26,581 nucleotides of DNA from Candidatus Parcubacteria bacterium (GCA_019661855.1 JAIFWM010000008.1:1-26581), one strand, 5' to 3'. Positions 1-6,625 are shown, counted from the first letter of the stretch. Made by a program: numbers and translations. The notes: generated from the sequence alone by a model not told the origin.

Positions 1-286
1 GGGGAAATATCCGATGTACACGAGCTTGATTGATCTTTGTACGTACCTCTATATCTGTAACATTTGCAGGAGTTTTCTTTACTTCTACACGATCGGGAGT
101 AGAGCGCATGCGTTGAAAACGCTGCGCTTTTAGTTTGCTAATGCGTTCCTTTGCAACCGGAACGTCTAAATCAGCGAGTGCACGTTCACGTTGAACGTCC
201 CCAGCGGTCCTCCGTATCTCTTCTCTTTCGTCTAACAACTCAGGGTCAGACAACTCTTCGGATTGAGGCCCCTTCTCTCCTTCCAT
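1..286 (-). CDS. Unknown charged protein, C-terminus cut off by the window edge
   Basis: An open frame starts at ATG 286 and runs without a stop to base 1, giving at least 95 residues. The protein is hydrophilic and rich in Glu, Arg and Lys, with no signal peptide or membrane segment. It begins MEGEKGPQSEELSD and the middle part (REEIRRTAGDVQRERAL) looks helical, perhaps a coiled coil. I do not recognise a family. The start is supported by an extended -10 box (TGGTACGAT, minus strand, box proper at 298-293) that ends exactly 6 nt before the ATG, the leaderless arrangement seen at several other genes here. It is transcribed away from the tRNA cluster. Confidence 0.6.
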   Translation of the reverse strand, partial: MEGEKGPQSEELSDPELLDEREEIRRTAGDVQRERALADLDVPVAKERISKLKAQRFQRMRSTPDRVEVKKTPANVTDIEVRTKINQARVHRIFP

Positions 287-329
287 TCTTCTATCGTACC
301 ACTGCAATTTGTTGTAAAGTGTAATTCTC

Positions 330-401
330 GGCCATGTAGCCAAGTAGTAAGGCACGGGACTGCAAATCCTGTATACGCGAGTGCGATTCTCGCCATGGCC
401 T
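330..401 (+). tRNA. tRNA-Cys (GCA)
   Basis: A full cloverleaf can be drawn. The acceptor stem GGCCATG/CATGGCC is perfect, the anticodon stem CGGGA/TCCTG contains one G-U pair, and the loop CTGCAAA carries anticodon GCA at 362-364. The discriminator base is U, as usual for tRNA-Cys. No CCA is encoded. It is the first of a group of tRNAs on the plus strand. Confidence 0.93.
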
Positions 402-416
402 CAAGTTTTCAGATTT

Positions 417-502
417 GCCGGGGTGATGGAATGGTAGACATACAGGACTTAAAATCCTGGGATCCTAAAACGATCGTGTGGGTTCGAGTCCCACTCCCGG
501 CA
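417..502 (+). tRNA. tRNA-Leu (UAA)
   Basis: A class II tRNA with a long variable arm. The acceptor stem GCCGGGG/TCCCGGC closes with one G-U pair. The anticodon stem CAGGA/TCCTG encloses loop CTTAAAA with anticodon TAA at 450-452. The T arm GTGGGTTCGAGTCCCAC is intact. The discriminator is A and no CCA is encoded. It lies 15 nt after tRNA-Cys. Confidence 0.93.
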
Positions 503-503
503 C

Positions 504-630
504 TACTTCGCTCAAGGACTACGTCCAAGAGCTTCGAAGTGCACGCACAACAAGCAAGACATAAGTTTGTTTACTAAATATTGTAGCGAAGTAGCCCTTC
601 GTAGCCTTCTTAGGCGAAGTAGGGCATACT
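504..630. repeat. Nested inverted repeats with CGAAGTA elements upstream of the GIY-YIG gene
   Basis: The 135 nt between tRNA-Leu and the GIY-YIG gene hold two imperfect hairpins built from the same words. The first (505-542) has arms ACTTCG/CGAAGT and a perfect inner stem CTCaaGGAC-tac-GTCCaaGAG. The second (about 590-628) pairs GCCC-TTC-(gta)-GCC with GGC-GAA-(gta)-GGGC and ends about 10 nt before the start codon. The words GCGAAGTAG, CTTCG and GAAGT recur through the block. No coding content is seen. Its function is unknown; it may be a mobile or self-propagating repeat linked to the nuclease gene. Confidence 0.6.
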
Positions 631-637
631 ATCGCCC

Positions 638-877
638 ATGTATTACGTGTATATCCTTAGGGATGATCGAAATAAACTTTACGTAGGTTTTTCCGCTGAC
701 CTAAAAAAGAGACTTCAAGATCATAAATTTAAAGCAGTCTCAACTACTAAATTGTATAAAAAACCAGACATAATTTGGTATTGTGCCTTTCGTAATAAAG
801 ACATAGCACTGGATTTTGAAAGATATTTAAAGGCTGGTTCAGGTCATGCATTTGCAAGAAAACATTTAGTTTTATGA
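638..877 (+). CDS. Single-domain GIY-YIG endonuclease
   Basis: A 79-residue protein that is essentially one GIY-YIG nuclease domain. The two signature strands are MYYVYIL at the N-terminus and KLYVGFS about ten residues later. The family arginine follows in DLKKRLQDH, and a Glu sits in ALDFERYLKAGSGHAF near the end, in the usual place of the metal ligand. Length matches YhbQ/UvrC-N-like stand-alone domains (about 80-95 aa). These proteins cut DNA and are thought to act in repair or as mobile nucleases; the substrate here is unknown. The gene lies between tRNAs and follows an inverted-repeat block. A -10-like TACTAT ends 5 nt before the ATG, so the message may be nearly leaderless. Confidence 0.85.
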   Translation: MYYVYILRDDRNKLYVGFSADLKKRLQDHKFKAVSTTKLYKKPDIIWYCAFRNKDIALDFERYLKAGSGHAFARKHLVL

Positions 878-937
878 ATTGGGGAAAGAAACCAAACAAT
901 TGGAAACAGACCTTAAAAAAGGTATATTAATTTCACA

Positions 938-1010
938 CCGCCCTTAGCTCAGTTGGTAGAGCTGCTCCCTCTTAAGGAGAAGGTCGTAGGTTCGAATCCT
1001 ACAGGGCGGA
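938..1010 (+). tRNA. tRNA-Lys (CUU)
   Basis: The acceptor stem CCGCCCT/AGGGCGG is perfect. D arm GCTCAGTTGGTAGAGC and T arm GTAGGTTCGAATCCTAC are intact. The anticodon loop CTCTTAA gives CTT at 971-973. The outermost anticodon-stem pair is a G·A mismatch, the only irregularity. The discriminator is A and no CCA is encoded. Confidence 0.9.
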
Positions 1011-1044
1011 CAAGTACGCACAAGAACAGTACAATGTGTACGTA

Positions 1045-1069
1045 ATGCTGGGGTGGCGGAATTGGTAGA
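1045..1069 (+). pseudogene. 5' fragment of a tRNA-Leu gene
   Basis: The sequence matches the acceptor and D-loop start of the tRNA-like gene 37 nt downstream at 21 of 22 positions (1045-1066 against 1082-1103) and then stops resembling a tRNA. No anticodon arm follows. It is a direct repeat of the 5' end of a tRNA-Leu, probably left by a duplication or recombination event. Confidence 0.7.
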
Positions 1070-1083
1070 TTTCCGTTCAAAGT

Positions 1084-1155
1084 GCTGGTGTGGCGGAATT
1101 GGTATACGCGCATGGCTTAGGACCATGTGGAGCAATCGATGGAGGTTCAAGTCCC
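1084..1155 (+). pseudogene. tRNA-Leu (UAG) lacking its 3' end
   Basis: The 5' acceptor strand GCTGGTG, D arm, anticodon stem CATGG/CCATG with loop CTTAGGA (anticodon TAG at 1118-1120), variable arm and T loop GGTTCAAGTCC all look like a normal tRNA-Leu. After GTCC the sequence diverges. The second half of the T stem reads CCCTA opposite GGAGG, with two mismatches. The next seven bases (GTCGCAT) cannot pair with GCTGGTG, where CACCAGC would be expected. The divergence falls in the T arm, where integrases that target tRNAs commonly recombine. The ATG of the SPFH gene lies eight bases further on. It is probably non-functional, or an assembly or integration junction. Confidence 0.6.
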
Positions 1156-1162
1156 TAGTCGC

Positions 1163-2254
1163 ATGACTACAACCCAAATCGTCGAACTAATGGCCGCTAT
1201 CACAGCGATTGTCGTTGCAGTGAGTCTTTGGGCTTTCTTATTTCGAACGCCCGCTCCCACCCCAGCACCAGCAGCTGCGCCACCGGCTCCTAATCCTTGG
1301 TGGAAGCTCAATACGCTTGCCTACCCCAGCGAGATCAACTTGACTCTCGGTGCGGTACTGGATTTAGCGTTTACGTACGTTGGCATTCTCATCCTTGAGA
1401 TGCTGACACGCTCCTACATGCCTCGACCGATCGAGGTGTTGGTGGTACTCACGATCGCAATTCCAAAATACTTGTGGTCAACCAACTTGTTTCGCAATAA
1501 GGTTGAGACCTTTGAAATGGGGTCTGTGACCTACCTGGAGCGATTGATCCCATCCGGACCAACTGGAGACGGGCTTCTGCCTGGTTACTATTGGTTCCCG
1601 TTGGGATATCCCTTCTACGAACTCTCGGTTAGAGAATCAACGAGGGAAATTACAATCGACTTCGATCAAATGCAAGTTTGGCTTGCAAATAGTCAAACCC
1701 ATGGCCAAGGTGCGGTGAATGGAGTACTCGATGGCAATGCACAGTTCGCAGTCATCGATCCTGGTCGTTTCAAATCGGTAACCAACTCTGACATAGTGCT
1801 CAATGCCATGACACAAGAAGGTGCACGCGATGTGTGCGAACGACTTACTATCGAAGAATTTGTCGAAGAACGAAACGATAAACTTGCTGAAGATATCAGC
1901 ACGGAAATCAATACAAAATTGGTTGCACGCCCTGCTTCTCTAGGCGTGAAGCTGATGAGTGTTAACGTCACGCGGACGGACCTTAAGAGTGAAGCGGTCA
2001 AAGGAGGTTGGGAACGGGTGAACGTGGAGCAGTCTTTGGCTGTTGCACGCAAGACCGATGCCGACGCTCGCCGAGAACGCATCAAAGGTTACGCTGCCGA
2101 AGGCGTGGATCCTAACCGCGCAGCTGCTCTCGACGCTGTCGTGAGCGATAAGGCGGGAGCGACTGTTGGCGACCAACGCTACAACCTTGACGTTGGCAAC
2201 GCTCTCAAAGACATCGGGAAGATCATCGCAAACAAACTCGGAGGTCGACCATGA
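1163..2254 (+). CDS. SPFH/band-7 domain membrane protein
   Basis: About 363 residues from the ATG at 1163. An N-terminal helix (VELMAAITAIVVAVSLWAFLF) is followed by a Pro/Ala linker, two further hydrophobic helices near residues 65-85 and 92-108, and then a long soluble part. The soluble part has the run of an SPFH (stomatin/prohibitin/flotillin) domain: GLLPGYYWFPLG, STREITIDFDQMQVW, a strand ending in FAVIDPGRF, then charged helices (TIEEFVEERNDKLAEDIS) and LGVKLMSVNVTRTDL. Such proteins form large membrane-bound rings and organise membrane domains or protease access. Earlier in-frame starts (GTG 1127, ATG 1139) would lie inside the tRNA-like sequence. No Shine-Dalgarno is properly spaced. 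Its stop overlaps the next start (ATGA), so the two genes are probably coupled. Confidence 0.7.
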   Translation: MTTTQIVELMAAITAIVVAVSLWAFLFRTPAPTPAPAAAPPAPNPWWKLNTLAYPSEINLTLGAVLDLAFTYVGILILEMLTRSYMPRPIEVLVVLTIAIPKYLWSTNLFRNKVETFEMGSVTYLERLIPSGPTGDGLLPGYYWFPLGYPFYELSVRESTREITIDFDQMQVWLANSQTHGQGAVNGVLDGNAQFAVIDPGRFKSVTNSDIVLNAMTQEGARDVCERLTIEEFVEERNDKLAEDISTEINTKLVARPASLGVKLMSVNVTRTDLKSEAVKGGWERVNVEQSLAVARKTDADARRERIKGYAAEGVDPNRAAALDAVVSDKAGATVGDQRYNLDVGNALKDIGKIIANKLGGRP

Positions 2255-3585
2255 TAAGGCTCTTACCTATAGGTGTTATCGTTGCTGGTCTTCTAGGCCT
2301 AGCATGGCTGATCGGACGGCAATCTGAAGGCCCTGCGAATCCTACGCTAGAGAATTGGGGGTGGGTTTGGATACCCCTCCTAGTTATCGGAGTGATCGTG
2401 TTGATTGTTCTCTTACTCAGAAGAACTCCAGCACCAGCAGTTACTGTCACTGCAGCCGCTCCGGCGGCTGCACCTGCTGCTACAACAGCGCCTGTGGTGG
2501 CGGTTGCAACACCCTCACCACGTTGGCATGTACGTGCATACGATCAGATCGCAAATCTGCTTGCATTCACGATGTTCGTAGGCATCCTTGCCTTCCTGAT
2601 CTACGCTCTGGTACCAGGTGCATCAACATACAAAGTGTTCGACAGCATTTCCCTGTGGGTGGTGCTGGTCGTACTCTGGATGATCGGGGTCATAGCACTC
2701 TTGATGAGAAGTAGCACCCCTGTGACGACTCCGGTCGTTGCTGCAACAGGTGCAACGCCGGGAGCCGCTTGGTTCTCGTCGTGGTCTTGGGGAACATCAT
2801 CCCAAATACCGGTGGCGTTGCTGGTGATTGGGCTCGCTGTGGCATTTGTGCTCTACTCTGACGAAGCGAAGGTCATACTTCGCAACACACCGCGAGAGCT
2901 CGTGTTCCTTGCAATCGCGGCGTTGGTACTCGGCCTCATCTTTGGTCCTTGGCGCAAGATTGTGGCTTTCGTAGCCATTGCCTTGCTCTTGTTATATGTC
3001 TTAGCTGCCTACCGTACAGGAAGTATCTACGTTGATTACACAATATGGTTCCTGTATGTCCTCGCGATCGCAGTGGCTGGATTGGCAATCAGTTTCCTTA
3101 CTGGTTCACCTCTGCGAGAAGGACTGACAGCAGGAATCCTAATCTCCGCCATCTTCCTCATATTGGGGTGGTCATCTGTTGAACCTTACGGGGCAGCGAG
3201 AGCTCGCTTTGCAGGTTTCAATCTGGTGCAAACTGGTGGCATGCCGACCTCGTGTGTCGGCGTGATATCCGCAGAGTCACCCATCCGCCTGAGTTCCATG
3301 CCTTCATGGCTACCGGCTCACTGCAACTTCGACTTCGATTTTGCAGGTGGAACCCTGCTTATAATCGCAGAGGACCGCAGGAAGCTCTTTGCCGAACCAG
3401 GTCAACGTATCAATTGGCCGAGCGGTTTCTTCGGTCAATATATGATGGCCGCAGAACCAGGCCAGACTGTAGTTGTTTGGGGAAACCTAAGACCTCGGGG
3501 TGTTCCCGAGTGGAAAAGCGATCGACCCAATCCGCCTCCGACACCTCCGACACCTAAAAGAGGACCAAACGATCGCAAAGCTTGA
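2251..3585 (+). CDS. Polytopic membrane protein partner of the SPFH protein
   Basis: 444 residues with about nine hydrophobic segments. Two N-terminal helices (LLPIGVIVAGLLGLAWLIG and WVWIPLLVIGVIVLIVLLL) precede a Pro/Ala/Val/Thr-rich linker. More pairs of helices follow, one after a second such linker (TPVTTPVVAATGATPG). The C-terminal 110 residues are soluble, contain two cysteines (TSCVG, AHCNF), and end in a proline-rich basic tail. I recognise no family. The A/P linkers resemble the one in the upstream SPFH protein (both have RTPAP followed by Ala/Pro runs), so the two probably evolved as a unit. Start ATG 2251 overlaps the preceding stop by four bases. A plausible role is a membrane partner of the SPFH assembly, but that is only context. 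Confidence 0.65.
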   Translation: MIRLLPIGVIVAGLLGLAWLIGRQSEGPANPTLENWGWVWIPLLVIGVIVLIVLLLRRTPAPAVTVTAAAPAAAPAATTAPVVAVATPSPRWHVRAYDQIANLLAFTMFVGILAFLIYALVPGASTYKVFDSISLWVVLVVLWMIGVIALLMRSSTPVTTPVVAATGATPGAAWFSSWSWGTSSQIPVALLVIGLAVAFVLYSDEAKVILRNTPRELVFLAIAALVLGLIFGPWRKIVAFVAIALLLLYVLAAYRTGSIYVDYTIWFLYVLAIAVAGLAISFLTGSPLREGLTAGILISAIFLILGWSSVEPYGAARARFAGFNLVQTGGMPTSCVGVISAESPIRLSSMPSWLPAHCNFDFDFAGGTLLIIAEDRRKLFAEPGQRINWPSGFFGQYMMAAEPGQTVVVWGNLRPRGVPEWKSDRPNPPPTPPTPKRGPNDRKA

Positions 3586-3604
3586 ATACCTCGCGCATAT
3601 GCGC

Positions 3605-3643
3605 AACGCCCCACCGTCTTCGGTGGGGCGTTTTCTTTTTTTT
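3605..3643 (+). terminator. Intrinsic terminator of the SPFH unit
   Basis: A perfect 12-bp stem AACGCCCCACCG/CGGTGGGGCGTT with loop TCTT (3605-3632), followed by a T-rich tract to 3643. It lies 20 nt after the stop of the polytopic protein. The convergent minus-strand operon ends just beyond and may use the same hairpin. A 12-bp palindrome GCGCATATGCGC (3593-3604) abuts it. Confidence 0.9.
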
Positions 3644-3648
3644 AAATT

Positions 3649-3906
3649 TTAGCGAGGCACCGAAACTCCAATAGTATTGGCAATTATGTTTATGATTGTT
3701 GCTGCAGCTACCATCACAAACATGCCAACAATGCCCCAGAGCATGTGGCGTTTACCATTTTCCTTCCCTTCTGTGTCGGTTGTAAGCCCCCACAGGAACT
3801 CTACGAGTCCCCAAATAAACACCACCATAGCAACTGCAAAAAAGAGTGCAGCAAGAGGGTTTAAGACCACGTTGACTAGTGCGTCACGTAGCGATTCAGC
3901 AGTCAT
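3649..3906 (-). CDS. Small two-helix pilin-like membrane protein (copy 5, operon end)
   Basis: 85 residues with two membrane helices, about 18-40 and 55-78. It carries the signature shared by this operon: F-x-WG in helix 1 (VVFIWGLVEFLWG), a short polar loop containing EGKENGK, then G-hydrophobic helix 2 (MLWGIVGMFVMVAAATIIN) and a final IGV. This is the layout of the type IV secretion pilin family (TrbC/VirB2-like) common in Patescibacteria. It has no cleavable signal peptide. The gene sits 6 nt after the preceding paralog. In this family the subunits may build a secretion channel or pilus; the actual role here is inferred. Confidence 0.65.
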   Translation of the reverse strand: MTAESLRDALVNVVLNPLAALFFAVAMVVFIWGLVEFLWGLTTDTEGKENGKRHMLWGIVGMFVMVAAATIINIIANTIGVSVPR

Positions 3907-3912
3907 AGGTAA

Positions 3913-4248
3913 TTAGCGGCGAATATCGACGTGTGGAGCAGTAAAGGTACCACCACCATTAACACCAAAGGTGTCACCGACAAGACGGATGATGCCGAAG
4001 ACCGAAACCATGAGAAAGAGTGCTACCAAGCCTGCAATCATCACGTTCTTGCCTTGTTCGTGGCCCTCGCCCGAGCTCCAGATGTATTTAACCAATCCCC
4101 AAAAGAAGGCAACAAGCGCCAACGCTATCATCAAAGGAATGAGAATGTTGACGATGTCGTTAATGCGCAAGAGCGCAGTAGTAATATTTTGTGCTGCAGC
4201 AACAAGCGGCAAAGCAAAAAGAGCTGTAGTAAATAATGTTTTTTTCAT
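3913..4248 (-). CDS. Pilin-like protein with signal peptide (copy 4)
   Basis: 111 residues. An N-terminal signal peptide (MKKTLFTTALFALPLVAAAQ, likely cut after an Ala) precedes two helices with the operon signature: ALVAFFWGLVKYIWSSGEG, a polar loop HEQGKN, then VMIAGLVALFLMVSVFGIIRLVG. After cleavage the mature protein would be about 90 residues, the size of a VirB2/TrbC-type pilin. It is the most canonical member of the set. The 71-nt gap before it (4249-4319) is the largest in the run. That gap holds a hairpin TAACTG-TTA-CAGTTA and a purine-rich AGAGGAG, so internal control of this gene is possible. Confidence 0.75.
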   Translation of the reverse strand: MKKTLFTTALFALPLVAAAQNITTALLRINDIVNILIPLMIALALVAFFWGLVKYIWSSGEGHEQGKNVMIAGLVALFLMVSVFGIIRLVGDTFGVNGGGTFTAPHVDIRR

Positions 4249-4319
4249 ATCTATATTTAAATGATTACCTTTTAACTGTAACAGTTATTTTTTCTCCTCT
4301 TTAGGCTTGTGTGGATATG

Positions 4320-4583
4320 TTAGACAAGCCCTGACCCACCAAGAAACGTGTTGTCGAGTACCCGCAGGATCCCGTAAATACAAAAGAGTACAAAAAGAGC
4401 GATCATTCCCCACAGCATTGTCTCTCTACCCTCGTGATGGTCGCCCTCGCGGGAGGAATAGATATAGCGCACGCCTCCCCACATAAAGAGCACGAGCGCT
4501 ATCCCCGCCAAGATCGGGATTATGATATTGATAAACCCAATACCGCAAGCCACAACCGAGGTAAAGTCAGTAAACCTACACAT
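4320..4583 (-). CDS. Small two-helix pilin-like membrane protein (copy 3)
   Basis: 87 residues. After a short N-terminus with two cysteines (MCRF, VACGIGF) come helix 1 (IPILAGIALVLFMWGGVRYIYSS), a polar loop REGDHHEGRET, and helix 2 (MLWGMIALFVLFCIYGILRVL). The F-x-WG motif and the His/Glu-rich loop with Gly-Arg tie it to its neighbours. It starts 1 nt after the stop of the preceding gene, so translation is probably coupled. It has no clear cleavable signal. The function is inferred from the T4SS-pilin-like layout. Confidence 0.65.
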   Translation of the reverse strand: MCRFTDFTSVVACGIGFINIIIPILAGIALVLFMWGGVRYIYSSREGDHHEGRETMLWGMIALFVLFCIYGILRVLDNTFLGGSGLV

Positions 4584-4584
4584 A

Positions 4585-5058
4585 TTAGTTACACGAACTC
4601 ACGTTTTGGAATCCAGCTCCTGACTGGCTTGAAATATTGTTAACCGTGGTAGCAATAACCTGAGCTATGAGTGCCGCACCAAGAAATATTGCTATGCCTA
4701 TCACCGTCCACAGGAGGTTGCTGTTTGCTTCGGCGATTTTACCTGGATTACCTAAGGCTGCCACATATTTAAGCCCCGCAAAGATAATAAAAATCACTGC
4801 TATAGGCAAACCAATAATCAAAAGTGCTTGGAGCAGAGCTTTAATAAGTCCACACACGCTATTTACTTTGAGCGGATTGGTAAGCTGAAAGCTGCCAAAT
4901 CCACCAATGTTATTGTAAGAAGAACCCGAGCCATCTGCAGTTGGCATTGTATTTGGAAGACCATTGCCCGTTGGAAATGTGTTTGACTGCGCTCCAACCA
5001 CAAACGGTGCGGCAAAAAGAAGGCCGCTTACTACTAAAATTCCGAGTTTAAATTTCAT
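4585..5058 (-). CDS. T4SS pilin-family protein with signal peptide (copy 2)
   Basis: 157 residues. A signal peptide (MKFKLGILVVSGLLFAAPFVVGAQ) is followed by a Ser/Asn/Gly-rich spacer of about 50 residues. Two helices then follow: LIKALLQALLIIGLPIAVIFIIFAGLKYV, with loop AALGNPGKIAEANS, and LLWTVIGIAIFLGAALIAQVI. This matches the type IV secretion pilin domain frequent in Parcubacteria more closely than the neighbours do, including the GxPxKI loop. It lacks the F-x-WG motif of the other four, so it may be the main subunit or an older branch. It starts 2 nt after the preceding gene ends. Confidence 0.75.
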   Translation of the reverse strand: MKFKLGILVVSGLLFAAPFVVGAQSNTFPTGNGLPNTMPTADGSGSSYNNIGGFGSFQLTNPLKVNSVCGLIKALLQALLIIGLPIAVIFIIFAGLKYVAALGNPGKIAEANSNLLWTVIGIAIFLGAALIAQVIATTVNNISSQSGAGFQNVSSCN

Positions 5059-5060
5059 AG

Positions 5061-5297
5061 TTACTGAGTTCTAAATACTTCTACACCCATCTTTCCTCCT
5101 ATCCATTGTACCGCACCAAAAAGTAGCATAAGCAAAACAAGCATGGTGGCTCCCATGAGCAAAATAGATTTCCCATGGCGACGCCCCTCTTCCTGAGTGC
5201 CAGCATTCCAAAGATATATAACGGCACCCCAAAAAAATGCGATAAATGAAACCGCAAACGCGAGAGCAAAGACGACAGTAATTGCAGCACTAAGCAT
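5061..5297 (-). CDS. Small two-helix pilin-like membrane protein (copy 1)
   Basis: 78 residues with no separate signal peptide. Helix 1 (ALAFAVSFIAFFWGAVIYLW) carries the FFWG motif. The loop NAGTQEEGRRHGKS is polar, and helix 2 is LLMGATMLVLLMLLFGAVQWIGG, followed by a short tail. It is clearly related to the copies at 3913 and 4320. It begins 1 nt after the stop of the solute-binding protein gene, so the two are almost certainly cotranscribed and perhaps translationally coupled. Confidence 0.65.
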   Translation of the reverse strand: MLSAAITVVFALAFAVSFIAFFWGAVIYLWNAGTQEEGRRHGKSILLMGATMLVLLMLLFGAVQWIGGKMGVEVFRTQ

Positions 5298-5298
5298 C

Positions 5299-6603
5299 TT
5301 AAAATCCGACTAATTGCTGCAGTTCGCTTGCCACTTCAGCAACTGTCTCTGCAGGCGTGTTTCGCCCACTTACGACCGATTCTATCATGGTCTTAAAGTA
5401 GTCGTTTGTGCGCACGGGGTCTGGGTCGAGCCACGAACGCGCTATCAAACTCGACTGTACAAACACTGCCGCAGCTGCGTTGTTAGAAGTCTCGACCGGC
5501 ACGTCACGACGTGCCGGCGGCAAGCCAATTTGCTGCGAGATTATTGCAATGCCTTGTTGCGAGGTTAACTTTTGCGCAATAATAAGCGCTCCGTTGGGGT
5601 TAACCGCCACTTTAGGTATAGACAGCGCGAGCATGTTGCCCGAAGTAATGCTCGTGGTATTGCCTTGGAGCTGCGGCACCACTGCAACACCCACGTTTAG
5701 GTTAGGATTTTTCTTCAAAAGCTGCTTATATTCGCTCGCAAAACCAAAGTACACGGCAGTGTCTCCCGCAGTAAAGGCGTCGGTCGACTTGGGCATCGCA
5801 CGATTCCACGAGTAGGTTGTTTTAGATGGGTTAGCAAACTCCGTATAAAAACGTAGTGCTGATGCAGCCGGGTTAGCAGCAGCATTTTCGGGCGTTGTAC
5901 CAAAGACCGACACAAGTTTGCCATCTCCCCCACGTACTACTATATAGTCCCCTGCCTGCAAAAAGAGTGCCGAGAGAATTGCTTTAGCATTAACCACGTT
6001 TTGCCATTCGCCGAGCGCCACCGCACTTCGGCGCACGTTAGAGCCTTGGTCGAGCGAGGTGATTTTAGGAGAAATTTCTAAAAAGTCGTTCCAATATTGT
6101 GGCGCTTGGGCCAGGCCTGCAGTGGCAAAAAGGTCGCGGTTCCAGTACATGACCAAAGGATCGATAGTAAAGGGTAAACCGAGGCTCCCTTTGTCGGTTA
6201 AGAGCAAGCGCGACTCATCTACAAATTGATTTACTATCGCGTTTTGCGAAACCACGCTGTAGGGAATGGTAAGCACCTTGTCCTCAAACGTCACCAAGTC
6301 TTCCTGCGAGATTAAAAATAGGTCGGGTGCCGTGCCGGCTGCCATCGCGCTCACCAACTCTTGCTTGTAGTTCAAAGGATCTTTTTCGACATAACTTACT
6401 TGCTCAAACGATTTGTCGTTTATGCGCAGTGTGTCTATGACCTTGCCAACATCCTCCTCGTTCATCGTGCCCCACACTACCACCTTGCCCACTGAGGCAC
6501 CCCCTAAGAGCCCACCAAATGCAGCGAAAATTCCTACTCCCACCAAAATGAGAACACTAAAAACACCAAGTACAACGATTTGAAAAGTAGATAAATTCCC
6601 CAT
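5299..6603 (-). CDS. Membrane-tethered extracellular solute-binding protein (family 1)
   Basis: 434 residues. An N-terminal helix (FQIVVLGVFSVLILVGVGIFAAFGGLLGG) has no lipobox cysteine, so it probably acts as an uncleaved membrane anchor. The rest follows a family 1 (maltose/sugar type) solute-binding protein: VVVWGTMNEEDVGKVID near the start, SAMAAGTAPDLFLI, LPFTIDPLVMYWNRDLF and a later GDTAVYFGFASEY. Such proteins normally hand a sugar or peptide to an ABC permease. No permease or ATPase gene is nearby; instead five pilin-like genes follow directly. It may bind a ligand for the surface structure or for a transporter encoded elsewhere. The start is ATG 6603, 22 nt after the methyltransferase stop. 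Confidence 0.8.
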   Translation of the reverse strand: MGNLSTFQIVVLGVFSVLILVGVGIFAAFGGLLGGASVGKVVVWGTMNEEDVGKVIDTLRINDKSFEQVSYVEKDPLNYKQELVSAMAAGTAPDLFLISQEDLVTFEDKVLTIPYSVVSQNAIVNQFVDESRLLLTDKGSLGLPFTIDPLVMYWNRDLFATAGLAQAPQYWNDFLEISPKITSLDQGSNVRRSAVALGEWQNVVNAKAILSALFLQAGDYIVVRGGDGKLVSVFGTTPENAAANPAASALRFYTEFANPSKTTYSWNRAMPKSTDAFTAGDTAVYFGFASEYKQLLKKNPNLNVGVAVVPQLQGNTTSITSGNMLALSIPKVAVNPNGALIIAQKLTSQQGIAIISQQIGLPPARRDVPVETSNNAAAAVFVQSSLIARSWLDPDPVRTNDYFKTMIESVVSGRNTPAETVAEVASELQQLVGF

Positions 6604-6625
6604 GTAGGTTAATTCATTGTGCTAC

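Noticed and set aside
504..630. CRISPR array in the repeat block
   Set aside because: The words are short, irregularly spaced and form hairpins. There are no regular repeat-spacer units and no cas genes.
638..877. Recoding of TGA as Gly or Trp, as in some CPR lineages
   Set aside because: The GIY-YIG gene, the SPFH gene and others end in TGA at the expected length, and no gene needs TGA read-through.
1084..1165. tRNA-Leu(UAG) as an intron-containing or intact tRNA
   Set aside because: The anticodon arm is continuous, so no intron is needed. The fault is in the 3' half of the T stem and acceptor, which nearby sequence cannot repair.
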